DNA of 64,000 nt from Paludicola sp. MB14-C6 (lineage in GTDB: Bacteria; Bacillota; Clostridia; Oscillospirales; Ruminococcaceae), in NCBI RefSeq assembly GCF_030908625.1, contig NZ_CP133133.1, positions 1,178,001 to 1,242,000 on the forward strand. The letters run 5' to 3'. Shown here in pieces: positions 45,975 through 54,494 of the stretch. Below the pieces are notes generated by a model that was not told the DNA's origin, made no database searches, and saw only the letters and a list, made by a program, of their open reading frames with translations. Position 1 is the stretch's first letter. The number at the start of each line of letters is the position of its first letter. Both the position numbers and the translations under genes were made by a program.

Positions 45975-46343
45975 TTATTGATTTTGCATATACATTTTCA
46001 TTTTTTCAAACGTTTCTTGACTAATTACATGCTCAATTCTACAAGCGTCTTTATCTGCAAGCTCTTTTTCTAACCCTAAAGTATGTACTAAGTAACTTGT
46101 AATAATATTGTGACGCTCATATATTTCATTCGCCTTTGCCAAGCCTTTTTCCGTCAATAAAATCTGCCCCGAAGGCTCCATTGTAATATACTCTTCTTTT
46201 TTTAGAATGCTCATCGCACGGCTGATGCTTGGCTTTGTATAATCTAACTCGTTTGCAATATCAATGGAGCGTACAAAACCACTTTCTTTGTGCAATTTTA
46301 AAATTGTTTCTAAGTAATTTTCGCCTGACTCTTGGATACGCAT
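45975..46343 (-). CDS. DtxR/MntR-family metal-dependent transcriptional regulator
   Basis: The winged helix of this 122-residue protein covers residues 1-65 (FVRSIDIANELDYTKPSISRAMSILKKEEYI), followed by the dimerisation domain with ERHNIITSYLVHTLGL and DACRIEHVISQETF. MntR metal ligands can be aligned: His in ERHN and Glu-His in IEHV are kept, while the position of MntR Asp8 (GENYLE) appears to be Asn. There is no SH3-like domain, as in MntR. GGAG precedes the ATG at 46343; an upstream TTG is less likely. No metal transporter is adjacent. Confidence 0.9.
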   Translation of the reverse strand: MRIQESGENYLETILKLHKESGFVRSIDIANELDYTKPSISRAMSILKKEEYITMEPSGQILLTEKGLAKANEIYERHNIITSYLVHTLGLEKELADKDACRIEHVISQETFEKMKMYMQNQ

Positions 46344-46377
46344 TTTCAAGTCTCCTTCTTATTATTGTTACTACCGT

Positions 46378-46926
46378 TTAACTGGCTTCGCTATGCGCTT
46401 GAACATAATCTCGCAGCATTCCTTTATATACTAATTCTTTATCTTCCAATTCTAAAAAATAATAGGGATGATAAACATGTGGATTATAGTTTAATTTTCG
46501 TATACCGCATTCTTCAAAAACAACCGCTACAAATTCAGAACAAAAAAATTGTTTATTCCTTACTAACGGGATTTTGAACTTTGATAAAACAGTACCCAAC
46601 AAATTATATTTAAAAGTATCTTTTTCGTTCGCACAAGCCTCTAAATAAACCTTTGTACGTTCATATGTCTCCTCATCTACAGGAAAACGATACAACTCTA
46701 TATACGTATCCGTAAACTTTTCATAAAAGCCTTTATCTTTATCCTCAACAACAAATCCTCCATAAAATGCATTCCACATTTTAAGGCGTCCAAAGCTATA
46801 CATTTTATGCAAACCGTCATCCAATGAAATCGAGCTGTGATTCAATGGATTTTTTGTAAAAAATTTTATGAGCTTTGCCGGAACAGAACTGCTGCTGGAC
46901 AAAATCAAATAGATATATTTTTGCAT
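46378..46926 (-). CDS. permuted papain-like amidase/cysteine hydrolase (YiiX/C92-like)
   Basis: This 182-residue protein has the circularly permuted NlpC/P60-like pattern: the catalytic His is in NPLNHSSISLDDGLHKMYSFGR, and the Cys in FFCSEFVAVVFEECG, with the Cys motif C-terminal to the His. Family members include YiiX/YaeF-type enzymes that act on amides or lipids. There is no signal peptide, so it should be cytoplasmic. GGAGG lies just before the ATG at 46926. The gene is 34 bp upstream of the DtxR-like gene on the same strand. Confidence 0.75.
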   Translation of the reverse strand: MQKYIYLILSSSSSVPAKLIKFFTKNPLNHSSISLDDGLHKMYSFGRLKMWNAFYGGFVVEDKDKGFYEKFTDTYIELYRFPVDEETYERTKVYLEACANEKDTFKYNLLGTVLSKFKIPLVRNKQFFCSEFVAVVFEECGIRKLNYNPHVYHPYYFLELEDKELVYKGMLRDYVQAHSEAS

Positions 46927-47259
46927 ATTGCCTCCTGGTGATTTTGATTCATCAATTGCCTGGCTTAACATATTAACAGGGTAAATTAAGGGTAACTTTT
47001 CTTGTGATAGCTTTTTATTTCACGCATATACTAGTATTCTACCAACATAAATACTGTTATATCATAAACGGCAGAAATAATATTATGAACCCATGCGTTA
47101 TATTAACAATGAAACGTAACGCAACAACGATATCATACAAGTTTTCCTTTGATTATCGTTGTTTAGAATGATTATACCACAAATACTAAATTTGTTTCAA
47201 GCAACACATTTTCTTTCGTTTATCATAAAATGAGTTAATTACTTGAAAGGAGAATTCAC

Positions 47260-47400
47260 ATGACAACCGATATGGAACCTTTGCTTGAACAACAAAATAA
47301 TTTATCAAAAACCTTACAAGAAGAATGGTTTTCTGTTGACGGTGATTTAGACGATTTTATTTTTTATGGGCAAAGTGCCGTTGCTGAAAGTGAACGATAG
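47260..47400 (+). CDS. 46-residue acidic small protein
   Basis: This open frame is preceded by AAGGAG nine bases before the ATG and followed by a clean terminator, a typical small-gene layout. The protein is acidic: PLLEQQNNLSKTLQEEWF, then VDGDLDDFIFYGQSA. No cysteine, membrane helix or signal is visible. The family is not recognised; a regulatory or assembly-factor peptide is possible. The gene stands alone between the C92-like gene and a MATE pump gene. Confidence 0.6.
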   Translation: MTTDMEPLLEQQNNLSKTLQEEWFSVDGDLDDFIFYGQSAVAESER

Positions 47401-47455
47401 CCCATTTTAATTGATTACATCTCCATATTACATCATAGAAAAACACGAAAACTTG

Positions 47456-47484
47456 AAAGGCGAACGATCCTGTTCGCCTTTTGT
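47456..47484 (+). terminator. terminator of the 46-aa gene
   Basis: AAAGGCGAAC / GTTCGCCTTT stem with a 6-nt loop and T-rich end; its arms share the GGCGAAC/GTTCGCC core with intergenic repeats elsewhere in the window. Confidence 0.75.
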
Positions 47485-47633
47485 ATTGGAGCCACAAAAA
47501 GAATACCTCCAACGCCTAGTTTCTACTATAACATATAATGGTATTGGAAACAAGCCTTGTTGAATTCATCCATATAGAATGGTATAATAACCTAATAAAG
47601 ATAAATATATAAAAACAATACGAGGGGACTATC

Positions 47634-49040
47634 ATGAAAATGTTGTTAAAAAAGCTGTTTTCCGTTGAGTGCATGGTCGCTTTGAAAGATCGGAAAGGTG
47701 ATTTGCCGAGTTCAAAAGAGATTTACAGCTCATTTATGAAAATGGCATGGCCCAGTGCGTTGGAATCTGTTTTGGTTGGATTAGTTGGTACAATTGATAC
47801 AATCATGGTTGGCGGAATTGGGGCACAAGCAATTGCTGCGGTTGGTATTACCAATCAACCAAAATTCATCTTACTGGCAATGATATTCTCCCTGAATGTC
47901 GGCGTAACCGCAATTGTGGCAAGACGGAAAGGTGAAAATGATTATCATGGCGCAAATAGCTGCTTAAAGCAATGCTTGATTATCAGTCTTGTGTTATCCT
48001 TTATTATGGCTATACTGGGGTTTGTTTTTGCAAAGCCAATTCTATTATTTGCAGGCGCAAAATCAGATTACATAGGTTACGCAATTGCTTTTTTCCGCAT
48101 TTTAATGATTAGTATTGTATTTACTTCAATTAGTTTAACAATCAATGCAGCACAACGTGGTGCCGGAAATACCAAAATATCATTACGCACCAATTTATGC
48201 GCAAACACTGTAAACTTAATTTTAAACTTTTTTTTGATTAACGGGATCTGGTTCTTTCCAAAGCTCGGTGTACAAGGAGCTGCAATTGCAACAGTAATCG
48301 GCAGTATGGTTGGATGCACCTTGTCCATTCGTTCCCTTTTTTATCGAGCAGAATTCTTAGAGATGAAATCTAAGACCAGTTGGAAATTTGATAAAAAAAC
48401 AATCAAAGGAATTATCAGCATAAGTGGCAGCGCTATGGTGGAACAGGTATTTATGCGAATTGGATTCTTTACTTATGCAAAAATTGTTGCTGGTTTAGGT
48501 ATGATTGCTTTCGCCACACATCAAATTTGTATGAATATCATCAATATATCGTTCTCATTTGGAGATGGATTGGCGGTATCCGCCTCTTCCCTAGTAGGAC
48601 AAAGTCTTGGTGCAAAACGTCCTGATTTAGCACGAATATACGGAAAAACAGGTCAGAGAATTTCGTTTGGAATTTCCACAGTTCTTTTCTTAATCTTTGT
48701 TTTTGCACGAAAGTTTTTAGTCGGACTTTTTTCCTCAGATCCGCAAATTATCGCATTAGGCGCAATTATTATGATTATTATTGCCTTTACCACTCATATT
48801 CAAACTTCACAAGTGGTGGTTTCAGGTTGCTTACGGGGCGCAGGCGATACCAAATTTGTTGCACTCACTTCATTTATCAGTGTTGCCGTCATACGTCCTT
48901 TATTATCTTGGGTTCTTTGCTTTCCATGTGGTTGGGGGCTAATTGGAGCATGGATTGGGCTTTTTATTGACCAAGCAATGCGATTGTTATTAAATTTCGC
49001 TCGATTTAACAGCGGCAAATGGACCAAAATCAAAGTTTAA
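47634..49040 (+). CDS. MATE family efflux transporter
   Basis: This 468-residue pump has about 12 membrane helices; the N-terminal half includes MAWPSALESVLVGLVGTIDTIMVGGIGAQAIAAVGI and the C-terminal half AVSASSLVGQSLGAKRPDLARIYG. MATE pumps extrude cationic drugs or metabolites by H+ or Na+ antiport. A 25-residue soluble extension precedes the first helix. GAGGGG precedes the ATG. A 79-aa membrane protein gene follows 19 bp downstream. Confidence 0.93.
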   Translation: MKMLLKKLFSVECMVALKDRKGDLPSSKEIYSSFMKMAWPSALESVLVGLVGTIDTIMVGGIGAQAIAAVGITNQPKFILLAMIFSLNVGVTAIVARRKGENDYHGANSCLKQCLIISLVLSFIMAILGFVFAKPILLFAGAKSDYIGYAIAFFRILMISIVFTSISLTINAAQRGAGNTKISLRTNLCANTVNLILNFFLINGIWFFPKLGVQGAAIATVIGSMVGCTLSIRSLFYRAEFLEMKSKTSWKFDKKTIKGIISISGSAMVEQVFMRIGFFTYAKIVAGLGMIAFATHQICMNIINISFSFGDGLAVSASSLVGQSLGAKRPDLARIYGKTGQRISFGISTVLFLIFVFARKFLVGLFSSDPQIIALGAIIMIIIAFTTHIQTSQVVVSGCLRGAGDTKFVALTSFISVAVIRPLLSWVLCFPCGWGLIGAWIGLFIDQAMRLLLNFARFNSGKWTKIKV

Positions 49041-49059
49041 AGGAAAGGATACTACCATA

Positions 49060-49299
49060 ATGAAAAAGACGTTTTATATAGCAATCGGAGTTGCTTTTGG
49101 CTGTCTTACCAAGCTTTTATTGGATTCCTTTTTACCGAATGTAAGCGGCATATCCTACATTGCACTTATTATCTTATCTTTAGCATTAATCATCGTACTA
49201 TTATCCCTAATCTTTAAGCTAACGGATTACTATAAAAAGAAAAAAGATAGCATAACACAAATGAAAACATCCGTCTACTCTCAAGATAAGACGAAATAG
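49060..49299 (+). CDS. small two-helix membrane protein after the MATE gene
   Basis: This 79-residue protein has helices at about residues 4-22 and 32-54, then a basic, Lys-rich C terminus. AAAGGA precedes the ATG with a longish gap. It lies 19 bp after the MATE gene, suggesting co-transcription. No family was recognised. Confidence 0.7.
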   Translation: MKKTFYIAIGVAFGCLTKLLLDSFLPNVSGISYIALIILSLALIIVLLSLIFKLTDYYKKKKDSITQMKTSVYSQDKTK

Positions 49300-49308
49300 G
49301 CACAAGCT

Positions 49309-49343
49309 AAAATCGAGACTGGGTTTTCAGCCTCGATTTTTTG
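49309..49343. terminator. bidirectional terminator
   Basis: AAAATCGAG / CTCGATTTT with an inner CTG/CAG pairing and T-run; serves the MATE operon and the convergent lipoprotein gene. Confidence 0.88.
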
Positions 49344-49354
49344 TTTTCAATTCA

Positions 49355-50395
49355 CTAAGAATTCAATTCAATACTGTCAATCAACCATTTCCCATTTTGG
49401 TTTACAAAATAAATATCAAAACAAGTTCTTGCTTGGACTCCTTCATACCAAACCCATGTAATAGCACTGATTTTTTCTTCCTCTTTCGAATAGAACCCGT
49501 CTATTTTGGGCTTACCTACTGAAAGAAGCTTTTTATCTTTAAACATTTTCTTATATTCATTATAGAATTCTATGCCTCTTTCTGTAAAATACCGAAAGTC
49601 ATACTCACCCAAATCAGATATTTTTATTTGTCCAAATATATTAACAACGGTTTGCATTGCTTTGTATTCACAGTCTTTTATTTCCAACTCGGATGGAATA
49701 TCCTTTTGGTCAATGATATTGTTGGTCTCCGTCGTCTTTGGTGCTAGGATGGCTTCTTTAACTGACAGCAACTTTTTATACACCTTTACCATCCAATCAA
49801 AATTATCGCCGTCTTGTTCTAATGTATCAATATAGTTTTCTATGGATAAATTTGATACCTTTTCTGTCATGTTATAAACAATCGCCTTATCATCTTCATA
49901 TATGATACAATCCTTTAATTCCGACGGACGATACTCTTTTTGGTTAATTAAGATAAATGCTTTATCGGATATTTCTTCTTTTTTAAATCCTTGCAAAATC
50001 ATAATTGGAATAGGAGTTATAGCAATATCACCTTTTTTGGAAACACTCGCATAAAGATAATTATAATCACCTCGTAAATCATTAAACTTACCAAGTTTTC
50101 CTGCTGTTCCACCATTCATACACCATAATAATTTGATTTCATCATCTACTGTTTTATTTTTTTTAATTACTAAACTATCTTGTTCTTCTGTAGTACCTTG
50201 CGAACTATATTTTAGAGATAGCTCATCCATTGTGCATCCTAACAAATAGTTGTCTTTAATTGATTTTTGACTGCTTACCGATGCACTGCTAGATTCTTTA
50301 TTGCTCATATTTTGCCTTTCATTGTTATTCGGAGCACAAGAAACAAGCAAAGCAGAAATTAGAACGAATACCAAAAAACATTTTAACCTATTCAT
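49355..50395 (-). CDS. putative lipoprotein, copy A
   Basis: This 346-residue protein has a lipoprotein signal LVSC (Cys about 20) and a Ser/Asn-rich linker. The region that follows is homologous to the adjacent 219-aa protein: a TVDDEIK helix, IMILQGFKKEEISD, then KEYRPSELKDCIIYEDDKAIVYNMTE. A 110-residue C-terminal extension, absent from copy B, contains a KEEEKISAITWVWYEG..CFDIYFVNQNGKWLIDSIEL pattern that resembles SnoaL/NTF2-like or DUF4829-type domains. The first 41 codons and the upstream DNA are nearly identical to copy B. Confidence 0.75.
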   Translation of the reverse strand: MNRLKCFLVFVLISALLVSCAPNNNERQNMSNKESSSASVSSQKSIKDNYLLGCTMDELSLKYSSQGTTEEQDSLVIKKNKTVDDEIKLLWCMNGGTAGKLGKFNDLRGDYNYLYASVSKKGDIAITPIPIMILQGFKKEEISDKAFILINQKEYRPSELKDCIIYEDDKAIVYNMTEKVSNLSIENYIDTLEQDGDNFDWMVKVYKKLLSVKEAILAPKTTETNNIIDQKDIPSELEIKDCEYKAMQTVVNIFGQIKISDLGEYDFRYFTERGIEFYNEYKKMFKDKKLLSVGKPKIDGFYSKEEEKISAITWVWYEGVQARTCFDIYFVNQNGKWLIDSIELNS

Positions 50396-50460
50396 ACCAA
50401 ATCCTCCTTATAACATTTTTTACTTTACTAACGGGCGAACACTCAGGTTCGCCCCTACGA
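50273..50460 (-). repeat. 188-bp near-identical direct repeat, copy A
   Basis: The unit covers the first 41 codons of the downstream lipoprotein gene, its ribosome binding site, its upstream DNA and a GGGCGAAC/GTTCGCCC palindrome. By eye it differs from 50998-51185 at four positions with no gaps. It ends exactly at the stop codon of the neighbouring lipoprotein gene. Confidence 0.9.
50433..50454. repeat. GGGCGAAC/GTTCGCCC palindrome
   Basis: 8-bp perfect arms around ACTCAG, followed by CTACGA. The same unit recurs at 51158-51179, and shorter forms at 12308 and 47459. Confidence 0.8.
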
Positions 50461-51120
50461 TTATTGCTTTATCGGTTTTACAATTGGTTTCTTTTCCGCT
50501 ACCAACTTTTCATACACTTCAACCAAATTGATACCATCACATTCTATTGTTTCTATATATTCTTTTGCAATCATTCCGTTTGCAAATTCTGTAAAGTTAT
50601 AAACAAGCAATTCATCATCCTCATATAAAATATAGCTCTTTAAATCTTTCGGTTGATATTCCTTATCATCAATTGAAATATAGGTATTATCTTTTAGTTC
50701 TGCTTTCTTAAATGCTTGCAATACCATGATAGAGGTATAACCTATATCAAGATCAGATGGAATTGGAATATTAAGAGTCGAAAAGCTACCTTTTAAGTGT
50801 TTTGAATGAAGTGGATTATCTCCACCACTCCCTAGAAACAATGTTTTTATAGCCTCGTCAACTGTGCGTATCTTTTTTCGTTGCAAGCAATCTACCTCTT
50901 GTTGGGTGCCAGACAACGTATACTCATATAGTCCATTAAATCCATATCCATATACAAATTCCTTTTTCACCGTCTTACTACTTTCAGCCACTTGATTGCT
51001 TACCGATGCACTGCTAGATTCTTTATTGCTCATATATTGCCTTTCATTGTTATTCGGAGCACAAGAAACAAGCAAAGTAGAAACTAAAACGAATACCAAA
51101 AAACATTTTAACCTATTCAT
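50461..51120 (-). CDS. putative lipoprotein, copy B
   Basis: This 219-residue paralogue of the downstream lipoprotein has the same signal peptide (FVLVSTLLVSCAPNNNERQ) and Ser-rich linker, then TVDEAIKTLFL, IMVLQAFKKAELKD and KEYQPKDLKSYILYEDDELLVYNFTE, ending with LVEVYEKLVAEKKPIVKP. It lacks the C-terminal domain of copy A. Function unknown; exposed on the cell surface by inference. The ribosome binding site and upstream DNA are shared with copy A. Confidence 0.75.
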   Translation of the reverse strand: MNRLKCFLVFVLVSTLLVSCAPNNNERQYMSNKESSSASVSNQVAESSKTVKKEFVYGYGFNGLYEYTLSGTQQEVDCLQRKKIRTVDEAIKTLFLGSGGDNPLHSKHLKGSFSTLNIPIPSDLDIGYTSIMVLQAFKKAELKDNTYISIDDKEYQPKDLKSYILYEDDELLVYNFTEFANGMIAKEYIETIECDGINLVEVYEKLVAEKKPIVKPIKQ

Positions 51121-51185
51121 ACCAAATCCTCCTTATAACATTTTTTACTTTACTAACGGGCGAACACTCAGGTTCGCCCCTACGA
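50998..51185 (-). repeat. 188-bp near-identical direct repeat, copy B
   Basis: Matches 50273-50460 in the same orientation; covers the 5' end of the second lipoprotein gene, its upstream DNA and the palindrome at 51158-51179. Confidence 0.9.
51158..51179. repeat. GGGCGAAC/GTTCGCCC palindrome
   Basis: Identical to 50433-50454, in the same orientation. Confidence 0.8.
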
Positions 51186-51432
51186 GAAGAATCATTAAAT
51201 TTCTAGTTACATCTCTTTTCTAACCATATTATATATATCTGTATAAAATGTCAATGATTAACTGGAAACAAAAAGAAACAGAATGGTTACATCATTACAT
51301 AAATCCTTATATTAACGAATTTGCTCCGCCACTATCAGCTATTTTACCTTTAAAATCAAGCAACAATTTTTACTTATTTTTCCAAAATTATTATGATAAA
51401 ATAAGTATAATCGTAACTAGGGGGAATCATCT

Positions 51433-51717
51433 TTGAAATTATCAAGAAAATGGAATCGAGTATCCTATTTATTTTTTTATATAGGCCTTTTCCTTTTGTT
51501 TATAGCTTTAATCGCTTTAGCACATTCTCCTCATTTGTTTTACCTTAAAATCTCGCTTTGTTCGTTTTCCATGCTGCTAGCACTCAGCGGCATTATACTA
51601 AGATTTATAAAATTAAGATGTCCCCATTGTAAAAAGGGGCTGGCAAAATTACAATGGAATCCCAAACAACCAGAAGCTTGTCCGATCTGTCATAAAGAAA
51701 TAGAATATGATCATTAA
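51433..51717 (+). CDS. membrane protein with C-terminal zinc ribbon
   Basis: This 94-residue protein has two hydrophobic helices (about 14-31 and 39-56) followed by a zinc ribbon with CPHC and CPIC pairs separated by about 18 residues. The start is TTG at 51433, eight bases after GGGGG. It resembles small zinc-ribbon membrane proteins of Firmicutes of unknown function. It ends at a strong terminator shared with the convergent carboxypeptidase. Confidence 0.7.
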   Translation: MKLSRKWNRVSYLFFYIGLFLLFIALIALAHSPHLFYLKISLCSFSMLLALSGIILRFIKLRCPHCKKGLAKLQWNPKQPEACPICHKEIEYDH

Positions 51718-51742
51718 CCAAAAACACACCCTATTATAAACA

Positions 51743-51774
51743 AAGGTGCATAGCGTCTTGCTATGCACCTTTTC
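51743..51774. terminator. bidirectional terminator
   Basis: AAGGTGCATAGC / GCTATGCACCTT, 12-bp perfect stem with a 5-nt loop and T-runs in both directions. Confidence 0.92.
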
Positions 51775-51785
51775 TTACTTTTCTA

Positions 51786-52697
51786 TCACAACACAGACAT
51801 GATTACCATACTTTCTAATAGTCGCTCATAAATATCTTCCAAATCTGTAATCGGCAATGGGTTTTCGCCTTTTCCAATTTCAATCGTAAAACCCGGACGG
51901 TCAAATCGTTCAATAAAATAATCCTTAAATCCACCATGAGAATATAATCCATCATTCTTTACCAAAGTATACCCGCTCACATGAGACAACAGTTTTGCCA
52001 TATAATAACCTTTTGCAGGAGGATTTTCACCATACTCATAAAATATTTCTTCGCCTTGAGAATGAAATGCATATGCAGTACTAATATTATGTCGTAAACA
52101 CAAACGTACCATTGCCATGGTTTCGGGTTCACTGTGAGGATATTGCCCCCCGTATTGACGTGGTGACGGACCGGTAATTCCACTTTGAATTTCAATCTCT
52201 CTTAATTGACGAAACCCTGCATCGTAATTATGATTTAAATCGACTCCCCTTACATTCGCTTGCCAGCTTCGTTGTGAGCTCAATTGTATTTGCGTTACAA
52301 ACGGCGCATATTTTCCTGCGGACTCCGCCCCCTCCAAAGCGATACATACACCATCTGGATTGACCATTGGTACAAATAATAATCCTTTTTGCGAAAGCGA
52401 TTGATTCAATGAAGTTCCACATATTTTAGACTTTTCTCGAACTGCCAAGCATACCCGCTCTAAATAACGTACAAGAAGTGTAGTAGTTAGCCATTCTTGT
52501 GCATGAAACGCTCCCGCCATAAGTGTAACTTGTTTCATGTTTCCAATACTAAGTGCGAAAATTTGCCGACCTAAAACGGATTGTCCAATTGAAAACAGCT
52601 GTACAAAAGGAAATTCGTTTTTCAATTCCATCAATTTATCAACATAATGCTTATAAGTTGGTGGAGAAGTATAGAAATCTGCGTGTATCTTATGCAT
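51786..52697 (-). CDS. M14-family zinc carboxypeptidase (gamma-D-glutamyl-meso-diaminopimelate peptidase type)
   Basis: This 303-residue protein shows the zinc ligands His and Glu in GAFHAQEW, the third His in YAFHSQGE and the catalytic Glu in FTIEIGKGENPLP; VPMVNPDGV and VDLNHNYD are typical substrate-side segments. The family cleaves gamma-D-Glu-DAP bonds in peptidoglycan peptides. No signal peptide or LysM domain is visible, so the enzyme may be cytoplasmic and act in peptide recycling. GGAGG precedes the ATG. Confidence 0.92.
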   Translation of the reverse strand: MHKIHADFYTSPPTYKHYVDKLMELKNEFPFVQLFSIGQSVLGRQIFALSIGNMKQVTLMAGAFHAQEWLTTTLLVRYLERVCLAVREKSKICGTSLNQSLSQKGLLFVPMVNPDGVCIALEGAESAGKYAPFVTQIQLSSQRSWQANVRGVDLNHNYDAGFRQLREIEIQSGITGPSPRQYGGQYPHSEPETMAMVRLCLRHNISTAYAFHSQGEEIFYEYGENPPAKGYYMAKLLSHVSGYTLVKNDGLYSHGGFKDYFIERFDRPGFTIEIGKGENPLPITDLEDIYERLLESMVIMSVL

Positions 52698-52850
52698 ATC
52701 ATAAAGCCTCCATCTTCTGTTGAGGATATTAATTTATATTGATGTTCTATTGGTTTTATGTGATAATAAAGTATATGTAACTATTTTCAGCTTAAAATAA
52801 TTAAGTTACCAACAAAACTTCAAGGTTTCACAAAAAGGATGGTAAAAAAC

Positions 52851-53381
52851 ATGAAGCTATATGAAAGAACGATTGATACTGAACGCATTTATGAGGGAAA
52901 AATCCTCAATCTTAGAAAAGACACTGTTTTATTGGAAAACGGAAGCCAAGCAACCAGAGAAGTAATTGAACATAATGGCGCAGTTTGTATTGTTGCAGTT
53001 GATAAAGATGATAAAATCTATTTTGTAAAGCAATTCCGTCATCCATTTCAAAGAGTTATGCTCGAAGTTCCTGCGGGGAAAATTGATAAGGGCGAAAGCC
53101 CTATTGATGCTGCACACAGAGAACTAGAAGAAGAAATCGGTATGAAAGCAACAGAGATCATACCAATGGGTGAATTCTATCCATCTGTCGCATATTTAAC
53201 CGAGGTTATTTATATGTATATTGCCAAAGGTTTAATTCCCTCACAACAACATTTAGACGATGATGAATTTCTAAAAATTGAAAAAATGACGTTAGGACAA
53301 GCATGTGATTTAATCTATACCAATGAAATAAAAGATGGGAAAACAATTGCAGCTATTTTAAAAGCAAGTCAGCTTTTATAA
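52851..53381 (+). CDS. NUDIX hydrolase, ADP-ribose pyrophosphatase type
   Basis: This 176-residue enzyme hydrolyses ADP-ribose to AMP and ribose-5-phosphate in this family. The NUDIX box is complete: GKIDKGESPIDAAHRELEEEIGM (GX5EX7REUXEEXGU). N-terminal YEGKILNLRKDTVLLENG and the upstream FVKQFRHPFQRVMLEVPAG are diagnostic of the ADPR type. AAGGATGG precedes the ATG at 52851; the in-frame ATG at 52839 is adjacent to that site. The Abi_2 gene follows 25 bp later. Confidence 0.93.
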   Translation: MKLYERTIDTERIYEGKILNLRKDTVLLENGSQATREVIEHNGAVCIVAVDKDDKIYFVKQFRHPFQRVMLEVPAGKIDKGESPIDAAHRELEEEIGMKATEIIPMGEFYPSVAYLTEVIYMYIAKGLIPSQQHLDDDEFLKIEKMTLGQACDLIYTNEIKDGKTIAAILKASQLL

Positions 53382-53406
53382 AATTCAACGAGAAGGGGGA
53401 CTCTTT

Positions 53407-54375
53407 ATGAGTAACGACTATAGTCCTAAACTAATAGAAGAGTTAATTGCCCACTTAAAAGAAACCAAGGGCATTGAAGTTACCAGCGAACATACCCGCC
53501 AAATGATAAACTACGGCTATTATCATGCATATAAAGGCTATCGTTTCTTTAAAAAACCTAAGAGCTATATTCCTTACACAAAATTCGAAGAGCTCATTGC
53601 AGTTATTGATTACGATAATGCGTTAAAGGCTGCATTTTATCCGGTTTTAATGTTTCTTGAAACAGCATTAAAAAATATTGTTGTCGCTAATATTGTTGAA
53701 GGAATTCCTTCTGCTGATATGAAAGAAGTTTATCGTCATCGTATGAATGATGAACCAGGCAACGAAGGTCTTGCTCGCCAACGAGCTCATTTGCAAGAAA
53801 AAGTACAAATGACCATTACCAAACGGTATTCTCAAAACAACTCTATTATCGCCCATTTCCACGAACGAGGTGATCAAATTCCGGTTTGGGCTGTATTTGA
53901 AGTACTTTCACTCGGTGACTTTGCAACCTTTTGTTCTTGTTTAAATCAATATTCACGCACAACTATACTAAGAGAACTGAGTATGGTGTATAATCAAGAT
54001 ATAGAGTCACAGCTACTAACCAATATCTTATATGCATTGAAAGACTTACGAAATGCAATTGCACACAACAATGTCATTTTTGATACCCGTTTTAAAGAAC
54101 GAGAAGAAAATGAAAATATCGGAAAATGGCTTACAGTAGTAACCAAAATTGAAAACATTGATTTTGATTCCATTTTTGATTACTTTATCTTAATCTGTGT
54201 CATTCTGCACCGAATTGAATATAATGATGAAAAAATTGAAAAATATATTAACGATATTGAAGCCAGTGTGAATGTTTTATTTAAACAAGTGCCTCAAAAT
54301 ATCTATGTAAAACTTACCACAACGCAGTATGTCACCAAAATGAATGCTTTAAAAGAGTATATCAAAAACGCATAA
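53407..54375 (+). CDS. Abi-like protein (Abi_2/AbiD/F family)
   Basis: This 322-residue protein has family features: an N-terminal ARRT-type helix (KLIEELIAHLKETKGIEV), YYHAYKGYRFF, a helical core with FLETALKNIVVANI, and the HEPN-like RNase motif RNAIAH (R-N-x3-H) near residue 218. Abi_2 proteins of lactococcal plasmids abort phage infection, probably by RNA cleavage; many chromosomal homologues are of unknown role. Being encoded right after an ADP-ribose NUDIX enzyme and before a cyclic-phosphate receiver-like protein suggests an RNA/nucleotide-damage theme. GGGGG precedes the ATG. Confidence 0.88.
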   Translation: MSNDYSPKLIEELIAHLKETKGIEVTSEHTRQMINYGYYHAYKGYRFFKKPKSYIPYTKFEELIAVIDYDNALKAAFYPVLMFLETALKNIVVANIVEGIPSADMKEVYRHRMNDEPGNEGLARQRAHLQEKVQMTITKRYSQNNSIIAHFHERGDQIPVWAVFEVLSLGDFATFCSCLNQYSRTTILRELSMVYNQDIESQLLTNILYALKDLRNAIAHNNVIFDTRFKEREENENIGKWLTVVTKIENIDFDSIFDYFILICVILHRIEYNDEKIEKYINDIEASVNVLFKQVPQNIYVKLTTTQYVTKMNALKEYIKNA

Positions 54376-54377
54376 TG

Positions 54378-54420
54378 AATTCCCCCAATCGTAGTTTTGT
54401 TCTCTATGATTGGGGGAATT
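54378..54420 (+). terminator. hairpin terminator after the Abi_2 gene
   Basis: AATTCCCCCAATC / GATTGGGGGAATT, 13-bp perfect stem with a 17-nt loop three bases after the stop. The tail (GTGTTAT) is poor in U, so termination may be partial and allow read-through into the next gene. Confidence 0.7.
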
Positions 54421-54494
54421 GTGTTATCTGCTTTACAGCCTTACGTATAAGCAGTATAATAATTCTATTGGAATATCGAGTTTTGAGGTGCTTT

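Noticed and set aside
51248..51436. 62-codon open frame before the zinc-ribbon membrane gene
   Set aside because: No ribosome binding site, and AT-rich promoter-like sequence for the next gene lies inside it.
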